Below are positions 8,413 through 17,075 of a stretch of 50,569 nucleotides of DNA, in pieces; position 1 is the stretch's first letter; each line of letters opens with the position of its first letter. The notes under the pieces are model-generated. The model did no database searches and was not told the DNA's origin. It was given only the letters and a program-made list of their open reading frames with translations. Origin of the DNA: an uncultured Porphyromonadaceae bacterium (GTDB taxonomy: Bacteria > Bacteroidota > Bacteroidia > Bacteroidales > Muribaculaceae); assembly GCA_947175495.1 (NCBI GenBank), contig CAMWNB010000012.1:1-50569 (forward strand), in the 5' to 3' direction. The translations under genes were made by a program, and so were the position numbers.

Positions 8413-9612
8413 ATGAAAGAAAAGATAAAGAAAATATTGCTTGACCGACTCCATTGCATAGAGCGGCAGGAATATGACTTGGCCGACGCCATTGCGCGGC
8501 GAGGAGTGAGAGGATATGCAGAGTTTGATTTCAGCGTATTCAAAAAAGAGATACTGGAGTACGTCGAATCGGTGCGATGTGGAGAATTTGCATATAAGTA
8601 TTCGGCAAGTCGGAAACAGCCGGTTCTTTATGCGAGCATCTATGCAGTCATGCTTGAAGGATTACTTGGAGTTCTTGACAAACGCTCGCCCGAGGAATTA
8701 AGGCATTGGGCCGATTATCTCAATTCTTTTCAGAATCCCGATGACGGCCTCTATTATGACCCGGCACTTGCCGGCGATGCCTATGAGCACCTCGGCATAT
8801 GGAACGAAGGGTGGGGGAAGCATCATCTGATGGGACATATAATAATTGCATTTGCAAGATTAGGGCATAGACCGAAATATCCGCTCCGCTATCTTGAGAA
8901 ATATTATGACCGGGACTATCTCATGGAATGGATGGATTCGTTTGATTTTTCCGGAGATGTGTGGACCGCGAGCAACTATTTCATGAATCTTTTCACTGTG
9001 TTGGAATACTCCCGCGATTATCTTGACGATCCATGTGCCGGCGTGGCAATTGACACTATGTTGAAATGGCTCAAGGACAAACAGAACCCTGAAACCGGGA
9101 TGTGGCATGCGACACCAATGTCGGAACTTGACCATTTGGGCAAACTAAAGGTGGTTCGGGCCGCATATCATTATTTCCCGCTTTTTGAATATGAGGGGGT
9201 GGAAATACCATATGCCGACAAAATAGTTGAGAATATATTGCCCCTGCAAAATGGTTGGGGTGGATGGGCGGTAGAGCATGGAAATTCTGGCGCCTGTGAA
9301 GATATCGATGCAGTCGAGCCACTTATAAGGTGCGCATCAGCCAGCCCCGACAAGGCAGACGAGATAAGATCAGCATTAATCCGTTCAATAATATGGCAGT
9401 TGGCATGTAGAAATGCCGACGGAGGATTCTCCTTTTATCTGAGAGCTCAACAAGAATATGGAGGACATCCACTGACAACAAGCCTTAGGGACGAGAGTTC
9501 TATGTTTGCCACCTGGTTCCGCACCCTGTGTCTTGCGTATGAAATGGAATATTTAAAAATGCCCAACGGATTCTGCCTCGGAAAATATCCCGGCTATGAA
9601 ATTAGTTTGTAA
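8413..9612 (+). CDS. Alpha/alpha-toroid (prenyltransferase/terpene-cyclase-like fold) protein of unknown role
   Basis: The 399-residue soluble protein has no signal peptide. It contains repeats spaced about 60-90 residues apart of the kind found in alpha/alpha-toroid enzymes: QNPDDGLYYD, KQNPETGMWHA, QNGWGGWAVEHG and CRNADGGFSFY. These recall the Q-x-x-DGG-F/W repeats of squalene cyclase and protein prenyltransferase folds. No Asp-rich terpene cyclase motif (DxDD) is clear. It sits inside the capsule operon, 21 bases after a GT61 gene, so a role in polysaccharide modification or assembly is likely. The fold could also belong to a lyase or glycosidase of the (alpha/alpha)6 type. I do not recognise a characterised member, and the function is open. 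Confidence 0.55.
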   Translation: MKEKIKKILLDRLHCIERQEYDLADAIARRGVRGYAEFDFSVFKKEILEYVESVRCGEFAYKYSASRKQPVLYASIYAVMLEGLLGVLDKRSPEELRHWADYLNSFQNPDDGLYYDPALAGDAYEHLGIWNEGWGKHHLMGHIIIAFARLGHRPKYPLRYLEKYYDRDYLMEWMDSFDFSGDVWTASNYFMNLFTVLEYSRDYLDDPCAGVAIDTMLKWLKDKQNPETGMWHATPMSELDHLGKLKVVRAAYHYFPLFEYEGVEIPYADKIVENILPLQNGWGGWAVEHGNSGACEDIDAVEPLIRCASASPDKADEIRSALIRSIIWQLACRNADGGFSFYLRAQQEYGGHPLTTSLRDESSMFATWFRTLCLAYEMEYLKMPNGFCLGKYPGYEISL

Positions 9613-9759
9613 CCAAATTTATGTTCAAAAAGGTTGAGATTGTGTTTGGCGTATGTTGTTCTGAGCCAATCAGTTGTCAAAGAGCTTGAAAACCTCACGG
9701 CTAAGGGTTGAATAGCATCAAATGATTTATTACCAACTTTTAATCTATACACGTTAAGA

Positions 9760-10788
9760 ATGCCAGCAGTCACGGTGCTTATGAGTGTTTACAATGGAGA
9801 AAAATATCTTCGAGAAGCCATTGATAGCATTTTAAACCAAACGTTTAGAGATTTTGAATTCGCAATTTATGATGATTGCTCCAATGATGCAACGGAAAAA
9901 GTCATCTTGTCATATGCTGATTCCCGTATTCTTTATAGGCGCAACTCCGAGAATAAGGGACTGACATCAAATCTTGCAGACGGAGTACTTCGCTCCGAAG
10001 CCAAATATATAGTAAGAATGGACGCGGATGATATCGCATTCCCTGATCGTATAGAACGTCAAGTGGAGTGGATGGAGCATCATCTCGACATAACAGTCAT
10101 GGGAACTCCCGTTGTATACTTTAGTAAAAAACCAGGAGACTTAGGCATTGCTCATCAGCCATGTGATGACGCAACAATTAAGGCTAAACTTTTTATTGAT
10201 TTCACTTTAATGCATCCAAGCATTATTATCCGGCGTGAGTCACTCGTTGGCAACGGAATCAATTATAATCCGAAATATCGTTATTCCCAGGATCATGCCC
10301 TTTATTTCGATTGCATAAAAAAAGGTCTCAAATTTGCCAACATGTCGATGCCATTGCTATATATGCGAGCTCACAATGGCAGTATCTCAAGGCATAAACA
10401 TTCGGCTCAACAAGAATGTTCGTGCCAGGCCAGAACAAGGTTCCTGCAAGACACCGGTATTGGAGCAGGTATGACTGACGAGGAAATTAATATATATAAC
10501 TCCTTTGCGTCTGGTGAATTTCCAAAAACAAGAAAAGGCGTGAGATTGTTTGAACAGTTCGCCACTAAAGTGTGTCATAACCCTGCGACGAACAGCTATT
10601 TTGACATAGACGTGTTGCAGCATGTTATGGCAGAAAAACTCATAAATGCTTCCTATCACGCTTCGGGGTGTAAAGGTTTTAAGCTTGCGGCTTGGCAAGG
10701 GTTCAATACCCGGTTATGTACCGGAATTGCTCCTGTCAGTATGATGCGAAGAATTAAATTCTTGTTGAAAATATTGTTGAGAAGATGA
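9760..10788 (+). CDS. Glycosyltransferase family 2
   Basis: The 342-residue protein starts with the GT-A fold signature VTVLMSVYNGEKYLREAIDS and has the donor-binding DxD-type motif MDADD at about 87-91. The C-terminal half, after residue 220, is less conserved and probably defines the acceptor. It lacks transmembrane segments and would act on the cytosolic face on the lipid-linked repeat unit. A 147-base gap precedes it, the longest within this part of the operon, and no clear promoter is visible in the gap. Sugar specificity cannot be predicted. Confidence 0.88.
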   Translation: MPAVTVLMSVYNGEKYLREAIDSILNQTFRDFEFAIYDDCSNDATEKVILSYADSRILYRRNSENKGLTSNLADGVLRSEAKYIVRMDADDIAFPDRIERQVEWMEHHLDITVMGTPVVYFSKKPGDLGIAHQPCDDATIKAKLFIDFTLMHPSIIIRRESLVGNGINYNPKYRYSQDHALYFDCIKKGLKFANMSMPLLYMRAHNGSISRHKHSAQQECSCQARTRFLQDTGIGAGMTDEEINIYNSFASGEFPKTRKGVRLFEQFATKVCHNPATNSYFDIDVLQHVMAEKLINASYHASGCKGFKLAAWQGFNTRLCTGIAPVSMMRRIKFLLKILLRR

Positions 10789-10875
10789 CTCTTGTCATTT
10801 GCAGATATTGTTCAGTAACAATGTGCTTAATTCCTATTGGTTCATACTATTCAACACATTTCTAACATGACACAT

Positions 10876-11871
10876 ATGAAAATATCCGTAATTGTGCCAA
10901 TTTACAATTGTGAGAATTATCTTGGCGAATGTCTCGACAGTGTGCTGGGACAAACCTACAGGGATTGGGAATGCATTTGTGTAGACGATGGAAGCACGGA
11001 CCGAAGTGGTGATATTGCAGATGAATATGCCCGACGCGACGATCGTTTTAGGGTAGTGCACAAACCAAATGGAGGAGAGGGCTCGGCACGAAATTCCGGA
11101 CTTGATATTTTCACAGGGGATTGGGTGTATTTCCTTGATTCCGATGACATACTTAACAATCGTGCATTGGAAGTTTGCGCAGAAGGCATTAATAATAATC
11201 CTGATGTTGACATTTCCTGTATAGGGATAGCTAATTATATCGATGGAGCATCCCCGTCGTGGGAATCTGACAAGCCAATAACATGGATGACGCATGATAT
11301 CTCAACTTATATAGACCCGACAAATTACGGCCTTTATGTATGGTGTGCAGCTTATAGAGCGGAATTAGTAAAGAACAAACGCTTTACAGATTTGAAAGTA
11401 GGAGCCGACAGAGTATTTGTGCTTGATGTACTGATGAATTCCAAAAATGTAGTACGGAGCAATTATATCGGCTATGGCTATCGCACGAGAGAGGGGAGCA
11501 TTGTCAATACTCCAATGACGAAAGAAAAATTTCTTGCCGACTTGCGCCATCGTATGTTTTGCCTTGAGTTGTTCAAGTCCTCCGGCAAACAGTTTGCAAA
11601 AAGCATTATCAGAAATTTTGCAAAAGACATCATGGAATATACCGGAGATTGCTTCTTCCGAATGACAAAGATAGAGCAGGAGGAGTCGCTAAATGAATGG
11701 TGCGACGCTTTGCGCGCCTGTTCAAAGTCGAGGTTGTGGAATGTTGCAATTTCATACCGGATGAAAATATGCGGCACAATTCGTTCGCGTGGCGTACTGT
11801 GGTGTTTGTGTTGCCTGCCTTATTGGCTCAAAGCTCATGGGGTTAATCGAAAATTTGCAATTCAGAAATAA
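10876..11871 (+). CDS. Glycosyltransferase family 2
   Basis: This 331-residue GT-A enzyme begins MKISVIVPIYNCENYLGECL, followed by DDGSTDRSGDIADEYA and the FLDSDD metal/donor site near residue 94. It closely resembles the GT2 enzymes encoded at 14201 and 15145. I set the start at ATG 10876 because the family fold begins there. ATG 10867 in the same frame is equally possible; the TTG at 10837 is unlikely. The stop is one base before the start of the next gene at 11873. The transferred sugar is unknown. Confidence 0.88.
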   Translation: MKISVIVPIYNCENYLGECLDSVLGQTYRDWECICVDDGSTDRSGDIADEYARRDDRFRVVHKPNGGEGSARNSGLDIFTGDWVYFLDSDDILNNRALEVCAEGINNNPDVDISCIGIANYIDGASPSWESDKPITWMTHDISTYIDPTNYGLYVWCAAYRAELVKNKRFTDLKVGADRVFVLDVLMNSKNVVRSNYIGYGYRTREGSIVNTPMTKEKFLADLRHRMFCLELFKSSGKQFAKSIIRNFAKDIMEYTGDCFFRMTKIEQEESLNEWCDALRACSKSRLWNVAISYRMKICGTIRSRGVLWCLCCLPYWLKAHGVNRKFAIQK

Positions 11872-11872
11872 T

Positions 11873-13132
11873 ATGGATAACTTCGAATATCTCCGCAGAC
11901 TTAAGGCCGATGCCGCAAGTGCGACATACGGCAAGATTAAGAACAAGACCGGGTGTTTGAAAGTCGAGCCATATGATGACGTTGAACTGATCATTGAGTA
12001 TACGGACCACCCCAAAGCGCAGCCGACATTCAATAGAAGCAACGCCAACGCCACACTCAAGCATATAAGCGAAAAAGCAAGACACATCAGTGGAACGGTT
12101 TTGTTCGGTGGCTTTTTTATTAATCATTGGGGGCACTTTTTAGTTGAAACTTTGGCTCGCTTGTGGTATCTGTACCAGGATTCGGCTGAAAAGATAGAAA
12201 AGGTGGTTTTTGTGTCGGAAAATCCTGATTTTGCCGGCTTGCATGGCAATATGAAGCAGTTTTTTGAGTTGGCAGGTCTTAGTGATATTATTGAAGTGGT
12301 TACATCCGATGTTTCGTGCGACCGACTGATAGTGCCGGAGATGGCACTGTCCCACTGGCATACGAGTCAAGAATACGGGGCGATATTTAACTCTCTTATT
12401 CGCAAAGTACTATCCTCTGCGACGGAGTGTGAAGGCACTGGCAGAGTGGAAAATAAAAAAGTGTTTCTCACGCGTTCGAAATTGAAAAACGCAACTCGTA
12501 AGGAGATTAATATTGAGTGTGTCGACAAATTCTTTCAAAATAATGGATACACCATAATCTCGCCGGAAAAACTCATGTTAAAGGATTTGGTCATTATGAT
12601 GTCGGATGCGTCGGAGATTGTATCAATTAATGGCACGCTGGCCCACAATGTCCTCTTTGCGCCGCAAGGTGTTGATTTTACAGTGCTTGAACGTCATGGC
12701 TTTATTAACAGTTGGCAAATGGGGTGTAATATCGCCAAGGGAATTGACGGGACTTATGTGGATTGCTATGAGCTTCCAACAATATCCAATCCCATTGGAA
12801 GTGTGTTCCTATATGAGGCCACAGAACAGTTTCAGCAATGGGCTTGCTCTAAGGGGATGACAGTAACGGAATTTTCACAGCATCCTGCAGCGCTGAAAAA
12901 AGAATTGAAGAGATTTTTGCGGCTCACCACTTCGGAATATGGCCACACTCCTGTGGTATTGCCGTATGACCTCCACCGTGGCTCCATATATATGGAAGCC
13001 ATGCTTGATAGCGAACGCAGATACTACAGATGGGCACGCAGACAACAGCCTTTGTTTCTGTCGGACTATTTCAGCCTGTCATGTCATAAAAAATGGTGGC
13101 TGAGCTCTCTTGTCCGCAAGATTCTACGATAA
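11873..13132 (+). CDS. Glycosyltransferase family 61 (DUF563-like), second copy
   Basis: The 419-residue protein shows the GT61/DUF563 pattern: GGFFINHWGHFLVETLARLW near residue 80 and SINGTLAHNVLFAPQG near 250, in the same order and spacing as the protein encoded at 7210. Identity between the two appears low outside these blocks, so they probably transfer different sugars. ATG 11873 immediately follows the upstream stop codon. An ATG at 11837 and a GTG at 11789 in the same frame would overlap the upstream gene and are less likely. Soluble, cytosolic, part of the capsule operon. Confidence 0.78.
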   Translation: MDNFEYLRRLKADAASATYGKIKNKTGCLKVEPYDDVELIIEYTDHPKAQPTFNRSNANATLKHISEKARHISGTVLFGGFFINHWGHFLVETLARLWYLYQDSAEKIEKVVFVSENPDFAGLHGNMKQFFELAGLSDIIEVVTSDVSCDRLIVPEMALSHWHTSQEYGAIFNSLIRKVLSSATECEGTGRVENKKVFLTRSKLKNATRKEINIECVDKFFQNNGYTIISPEKLMLKDLVIMMSDASEIVSINGTLAHNVLFAPQGVDFTVLERHGFINSWQMGCNIAKGIDGTYVDCYELPTISNPIGSVFLYEATEQFQQWACSKGMTVTEFSQHPAALKKELKRFLRLTTSEYGHTPVVLPYDLHRGSIYMEAMLDSERRYYRWARRQQPLFLSDYFSLSCHKKWWLSSLVRKILR

Positions 13133-13166
13133 TCATATAAGCATATTCACACAATAGTCCGGGAGA

Positions 13167-14204
13167 ATGGAATTAGCAATCTCGTTGGTTTCAATAGTGC
13201 TGATTGTGGCTTCAATGAGCGGCAAGAGACTTCTCAATAAGTTTGATATATCCAACACCTTGGCTCTAAGAGGCATTCTCGCAGCCATGATAGTCTTGTC
13301 GCACATAACACAACATGTTATGAGCGATTTTTCTGCTACGTTATTGGTCCGGGAAGTGACATTGCAGATTACCGGAAGCGCCATTTATGTAGTCGCAACA
13401 TTCTTTTTTCTGTCGGCCTACGGACTGATAGCGTCATACAGACACAAGGGCGAAGCTTATTTAGCGGGATTCTTTCAGAAACGATGCCAAAGGCTGTTGA
13501 CACCATTCTTATTGGTTGTTATTGTGTATCAGATTTATAATGTTATAACAGGAACGTTTGAGCCATTGGCTATAGTTGTGGGATTGACGCAAGGAGGTAC
13601 ATTGCACTTGTGTCCTAACACATGGTTTGTACTGTCGCTGCTGATATTCTATCTTATGTTTTGGATAGTTGCAAAAGCAACTCACGACATCAAGAAAATT
13701 GCTTTGCTCCTTTCATGTCTTACCATTATATATACAATAGTATTGTTTGCTTTATTCCATTTCAAAGGATGGGGCTTGCATTGGTTTCAATCCAATCTGG
13801 GATTTGTTTCCGGAGTAGTGATTTGTTGCTATGAAAGACAATTGCGCAGAATTATATCTGCTCACAAGATTGCTGTGACAATGCTGTTGATTGGCGGATT
13901 GATTGGCTTGTGGCTTTTTGTGCACATACACTGGGTGGCCATAACTATCGCATGTGGAGTAGTGCCGTTGCTGATTTATTGTTCCATCTGCCGGTTGCGC
14001 AGCACCCATAATAGTGTACTTGGTTTTCTTGGTAAATATTCCTATGAGATTTATATCACTCATGGCGTACTTATTGTGATGTTTGGATTTGTCACAGATC
14101 CGATATGCTTTTCGTTGATTGTCATGGTCATGGTAATGCCATTCTCAATCATCGTAAACAAGTGTTCTGCGCGCATTCAAAATTTGTTCAATTCTTCAAA
14201 ATGA
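13167..14204 (+). CDS. Membrane acyltransferase family 3 (OafA-like)
   Basis: The 345-residue protein has about ten hydrophobic segments and the acyltransferase-3 pattern: ALRGILAAMIVLSHI with the family His near residue 50, FFFLSAYGL near 80, and RCQRLLTPFL near 110. Family members add acetyl or other acyl groups to surface polysaccharides from the periplasmic side. It would decorate the repeat unit or polymer. The stop overlaps the next start by 4 bases (ATGA at 14201). A second family member is encoded at 21006. Confidence 0.82.
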   Translation: MELAISLVSIVLIVASMSGKRLLNKFDISNTLALRGILAAMIVLSHITQHVMSDFSATLLVREVTLQITGSAIYVVATFFFLSAYGLIASYRHKGEAYLAGFFQKRCQRLLTPFLLVVIVYQIYNVITGTFEPLAIVVGLTQGGTLHLCPNTWFVLSLLIFYLMFWIVAKATHDIKKIALLLSCLTIIYTIVLFALFHFKGWGLHWFQSNLGFVSGVVICCYERQLRRIISAHKIAVTMLLIGGLIGLWLFVHIHWVAITIACGVVPLLIYCSICRLRSTHNSVLGFLGKYSYEIYITHGVLIVMFGFVTDPICFSLIVMVMVMPFSIIVNKCSARIQNLFNSSK

Positions 14205-15148
14205 CTTTTTCATTAGTTATTCCTGTTTACAACGTAGAGCCGTACATCCGCAAATGTCTTGACTCGGTTATTCACCAGGACTTTGGCGACTGGGAAGCCT
14301 TGCTCATAGACGACGGAAGCACAGACACGTCCGGGAACATTTGCGACGAATATGCGGCTCGAGACAAACGTTTCCGTGTATTCCACAAACCCAATGGAGG
14401 CGTCAGCTCAGCTCGGAATATGGCCCTTGACAATGCGCGGGGCGAATGGATATGGTTTGTCGATCCGGACGACTGGATAATGCCGTCGGCGCTGAATCGA
14501 CTTGCAACTGTTGCCGGTCGTTATTGCTGTGATACGATTTTGTTTGGAATCGAGTATTATAATACGAAAGGTCAACTGCTCGGAAGCGACGATACGGAAG
14601 ACGCATTTGGAAAAAGCAAAGACGAGGTTATTTCCGAGTCGGATTATCCTCCGGTCTGTTATTTGTTGCGACGCAATATCGTTGAAAACGCTCAGCTAAG
14701 ATTTACTGAAGGCGTGGCAGTCGGAGAAGATTTGGAGTTCCAGTATAAATACTTTATGTTGTGTCAGAGGCCGGTTAGCGCGAACTTGAGATTGTACGGG
14801 TGTTTGCGTCGCGAAGGATCGGCTACATGCAATCCACACACACTAATTGATAATGCCATCCATATCCCGAACGTGCTCGGCCGGTTGGTCGATTTTGTGG
14901 AAAGCTATAATATAGCTGAGTCCAAGTGGCTTGCGGCGCGGCTCAATCGCGTGTTTAAATCGGCGATGAGCAGCAATTATCTTGTTAGGGATTTCCGTGA
15001 CGGATTACAACAGAAAATCAGAAATGCCGATCGGCGTCTGATGGACATGGGATTCTTTAAATATCGTGATGCCGCGGTAAAAGCAGCTGTTACAGACATG
15101 CGTCTTTACTTTGCCTGTCAGCGTCTACGCAAATTTTTGAAAAGATGA
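14201..15148 (+). CDS. Glycosyltransferase family 2
   Basis: This 315-residue GT-A enzyme starts MTFSLVIPVYNVEPYIRKCL, with DDGSTDTSGNICDEYAARD and a metal site FVDPDDW near residue 89. The ATG at 14201 overlaps the stop of the acyltransferase gene and coincides with the start of the fold; the longer in-frame extension to 14105 lies inside that gene and is not used. Its own stop overlaps the following GT2 start by 4 bases. The two adjacent enzymes resemble each other along the N-terminal half and look like an old duplication. Confidence 0.88.
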   Translation: MTFSLVIPVYNVEPYIRKCLDSVIHQDFGDWEALLIDDGSTDTSGNICDEYAARDKRFRVFHKPNGGVSSARNMALDNARGEWIWFVDPDDWIMPSALNRLATVAGRYCCDTILFGIEYYNTKGQLLGSDDTEDAFGKSKDEVISESDYPPVCYLLRRNIVENAQLRFTEGVAVGEDLEFQYKYFMLCQRPVSANLRLYGCLRREGSATCNPHTLIDNAIHIPNVLGRLVDFVESYNIAESKWLAARLNRVFKSAMSSNYLVRDFRDGLQQKIRNADRRLMDMGFFKYRDAAVKAAVTDMRLYFACQRLRKFLKR

Positions 15149-16101
15149 ATAAGAAGAGACTTTCTATCATCATCCCGGCCTATAATGTTGAGCAGTATAT
15201 CGGGAGGTGTCTGGAATCTTGTCTGAATCAAGATTTGGCTCCGAAAGATTATGAGATAATCGTAGTCAACGACGGCACTCCGGACAAATCAATGGAGGTC
15301 GTGGACCTCTATGCCAAGTCCCACGATAATATTATCTCGGTGAACAGAAAGAACGGAGGGCTGTCTGCGGCAAGAAACACCGGCCTGGAATATGCAACCG
15401 GCGAATATGTGTGGTTCGTCGATAGCGATGATAGGATTGAGGCCAACTGTTTGGGATACCTGTTGAATTTTGCCGGCGACAACCGCTTGGATGTGCTTTG
15501 TTTTGGCCTTTTTCTGGAGTATGCCGATGGACGCACAAGTCTTTTTCCCATCAATAATAAAGGAGGAGAAGTGTACAAGGGTTGCGATTTTCTGAATCGT
15601 GTTGCCATGCCTCCTGCAGCATGGGCGGCGTTATATAAGCGCAGTTTCTTGAACTCCCGTTATCTGAGGTTTCTTGAAGGCATCTTGCATGAAGACCAGG
15701 AATTTACGCCAAGGGCATATTATCTCTCGGAGAGAATAGCGTTTATAAACATTCCGTTTTATTATTACTGTCAACGGGAGGGTAGCATCATGAAGAGTAG
15801 CCGTGATGCCAGACGATGTCGTGACCTTCTGAAGGTGGCCGACTCCCTGTATTACTTTGCGGAAACTGAAGTTGACCGAGGTTCCGAGGCGTGGAACACA
15901 TTCTTGCAAAAAGTGTATTTTTGTGTCACCCAGTCTCTTGCTTTCTATTCTTCTGATGTATTTGAGCTCGGGGAATATAAAAAACGCGAGTATTACCCTT
16001 TCAACCTGTCAGTAGTAAAAGGGACCATAAAACATAAACTCTGTCTGGCCAATTATTCATTGAGGCTTTATGTCATGTTGCATCGGCTGCTGAAGAAATA
16101 A
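15145..16101 (+). CDS. Glycosyltransferase family 2
   Basis: The 318-residue GT-A enzyme starts KRLSIIIPAYNVEQYIGRCL and carries VNDGTPDKSMEVV and the donor site FVDSDDR near residue 92. It overlaps the preceding GT2 gene by ATGA and ends 3 bases before the fucosyltransferase gene, so all three are translated together. The conserved C-terminal stretch HEDQEFTPRAYY resembles the acceptor-side motif of related enzymes (ED-x-EF). Specificity cannot be read from the sequence. Confidence 0.88.
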   Translation: MNKKRLSIIIPAYNVEQYIGRCLESCLNQDLAPKDYEIIVVNDGTPDKSMEVVDLYAKSHDNIISVNRKNGGLSAARNTGLEYATGEYVWFVDSDDRIEANCLGYLLNFAGDNRLDVLCFGLFLEYADGRTSLFPINNKGGEVYKGCDFLNRVAMPPAAWAALYKRSFLNSRYLRFLEGILHEDQEFTPRAYYLSERIAFINIPFYYYCQREGSIMKSSRDARRCRDLLKVADSLYYFAETEVDRGSEAWNTFLQKVYFCVTQSLAFYSSDVFELGEYKKREYYPFNLSVVKGTIKHKLCLANYSLRLYVMLHRLLKK

Positions 16102-16104
16102 ATC

Positions 16105-17055
16105 ATGAACAGAATATATGTGAAAATGGACGGCAGGCTGGGAAACCAGTTTTTCCAATATGCCTTTGCCCGCAAATTGCAATCTCTTGTTGGTGGTGAT
16201 TTGATTTTTGACTTCACAAGTTTGAAGCTGAACAAGAAGGACGGCTTTGACGGAGCCGATGGGCTGGAGAATCATCTTGAAAAGTTTAATGTCAAGCCCT
16301 ATAAATATATTGATTCAGGCAACTTTGACAGTTCAATCATACCGTCGCATCAACGCCGGCTGTTCAATATTATGCGCAGAATAAAGCCAATGACTCGTCG
16401 GCGATGGTATGTGGAGCTTGTCGAATTAATAGATCATAGGTTGCTGCAGGCTTTGGGCATTTATTTTTTGGAGAGCGCCAATCCTTATAAGTATCTCAGA
16501 TATCCGTCAAAACCGCGCGACCTTTTCGTGAGAGGATGGTTTGAGGGCTCATGCTATTTCAAGGACATTGCAGCCGAGCTCCGCGAGGAGCTTACTCCTA
16601 AACTCCCGATATCAGATGATTTGACCGGTCTATATGCCGACTTGCTCTCTGACGAATATATATGCGTCACCATTCGGCGAGGCGATTTCACATCCGACAC
16701 ATATAGCAAAAGATATTTAATCTGCACTCCCGAATATTACGAAAAAGGGGTGAGAATCATTAAAGAAAGGCATCCCGGTGCCAAGGTGTTCGCCTGCTCT
16801 GACGATGTCGACTGGTGCAGACGCAATCTTGACTTTGGCTCCGATACGATATTTGAACCGGACGGACTGCCCGTCTGGGAGAAAATCAGATTGATGAGTG
16901 CATGCAAGCATTTTGTGCTGTCAAACAGCACTTTCAGTTGGTGGTGCCAGTTCCTGTCGGCCTACGGCGAAAAGTGTGTTGTCGCCCCCTCTGTATGGCG
17001 ACGCGACAATCCTGCTCCGAAGGAGATTTTTGATGAAGATTGGATTTTGATATGA
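16105..17055 (+). CDS. GT11 alpha-1,2-fucosyltransferase-like
   Basis: The 316-residue protein has the diagnostic GT11 start GRLGNQFFQYAFAR at residues 10-23, the GDP-fucose-binding motif VTIRRGDF at about 190-197 (H-x-R-R-G-D in most members, here with Ile in the His position), and the C-terminal block SNSTFSWW near 273. Bacterial members such as H. pylori FutC and E. coli WbsJ add fucose alpha-1,2 to galactose. The next gene is a GT10 fucosyltransferase, so the repeat unit probably carries two fucoses. GDP-fucose synthesis genes are not in the window. Some GT11 enzymes use other acceptors, so the exact linkage is inference. Confidence 0.88.
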   Translation: MNRIYVKMDGRLGNQFFQYAFARKLQSLVGGDLIFDFTSLKLNKKDGFDGADGLENHLEKFNVKPYKYIDSGNFDSSIIPSHQRRLFNIMRRIKPMTRRRWYVELVELIDHRLLQALGIYFLESANPYKYLRYPSKPRDLFVRGWFEGSCYFKDIAAELREELTPKLPISDDLTGLYADLLSDEYICVTIRRGDFTSDTYSKRYLICTPEYYEKGVRIIKERHPGAKVFACSDDVDWCRRNLDFGSDTIFEPDGLPVWEKIRLMSACKHFVLSNSTFSWWCQFLSAYGEKCVVAPSVWRRDNPAPKEIFDEDWILI

Positions 17056-17075
17056 TTTAAATCATTGTAAATACA

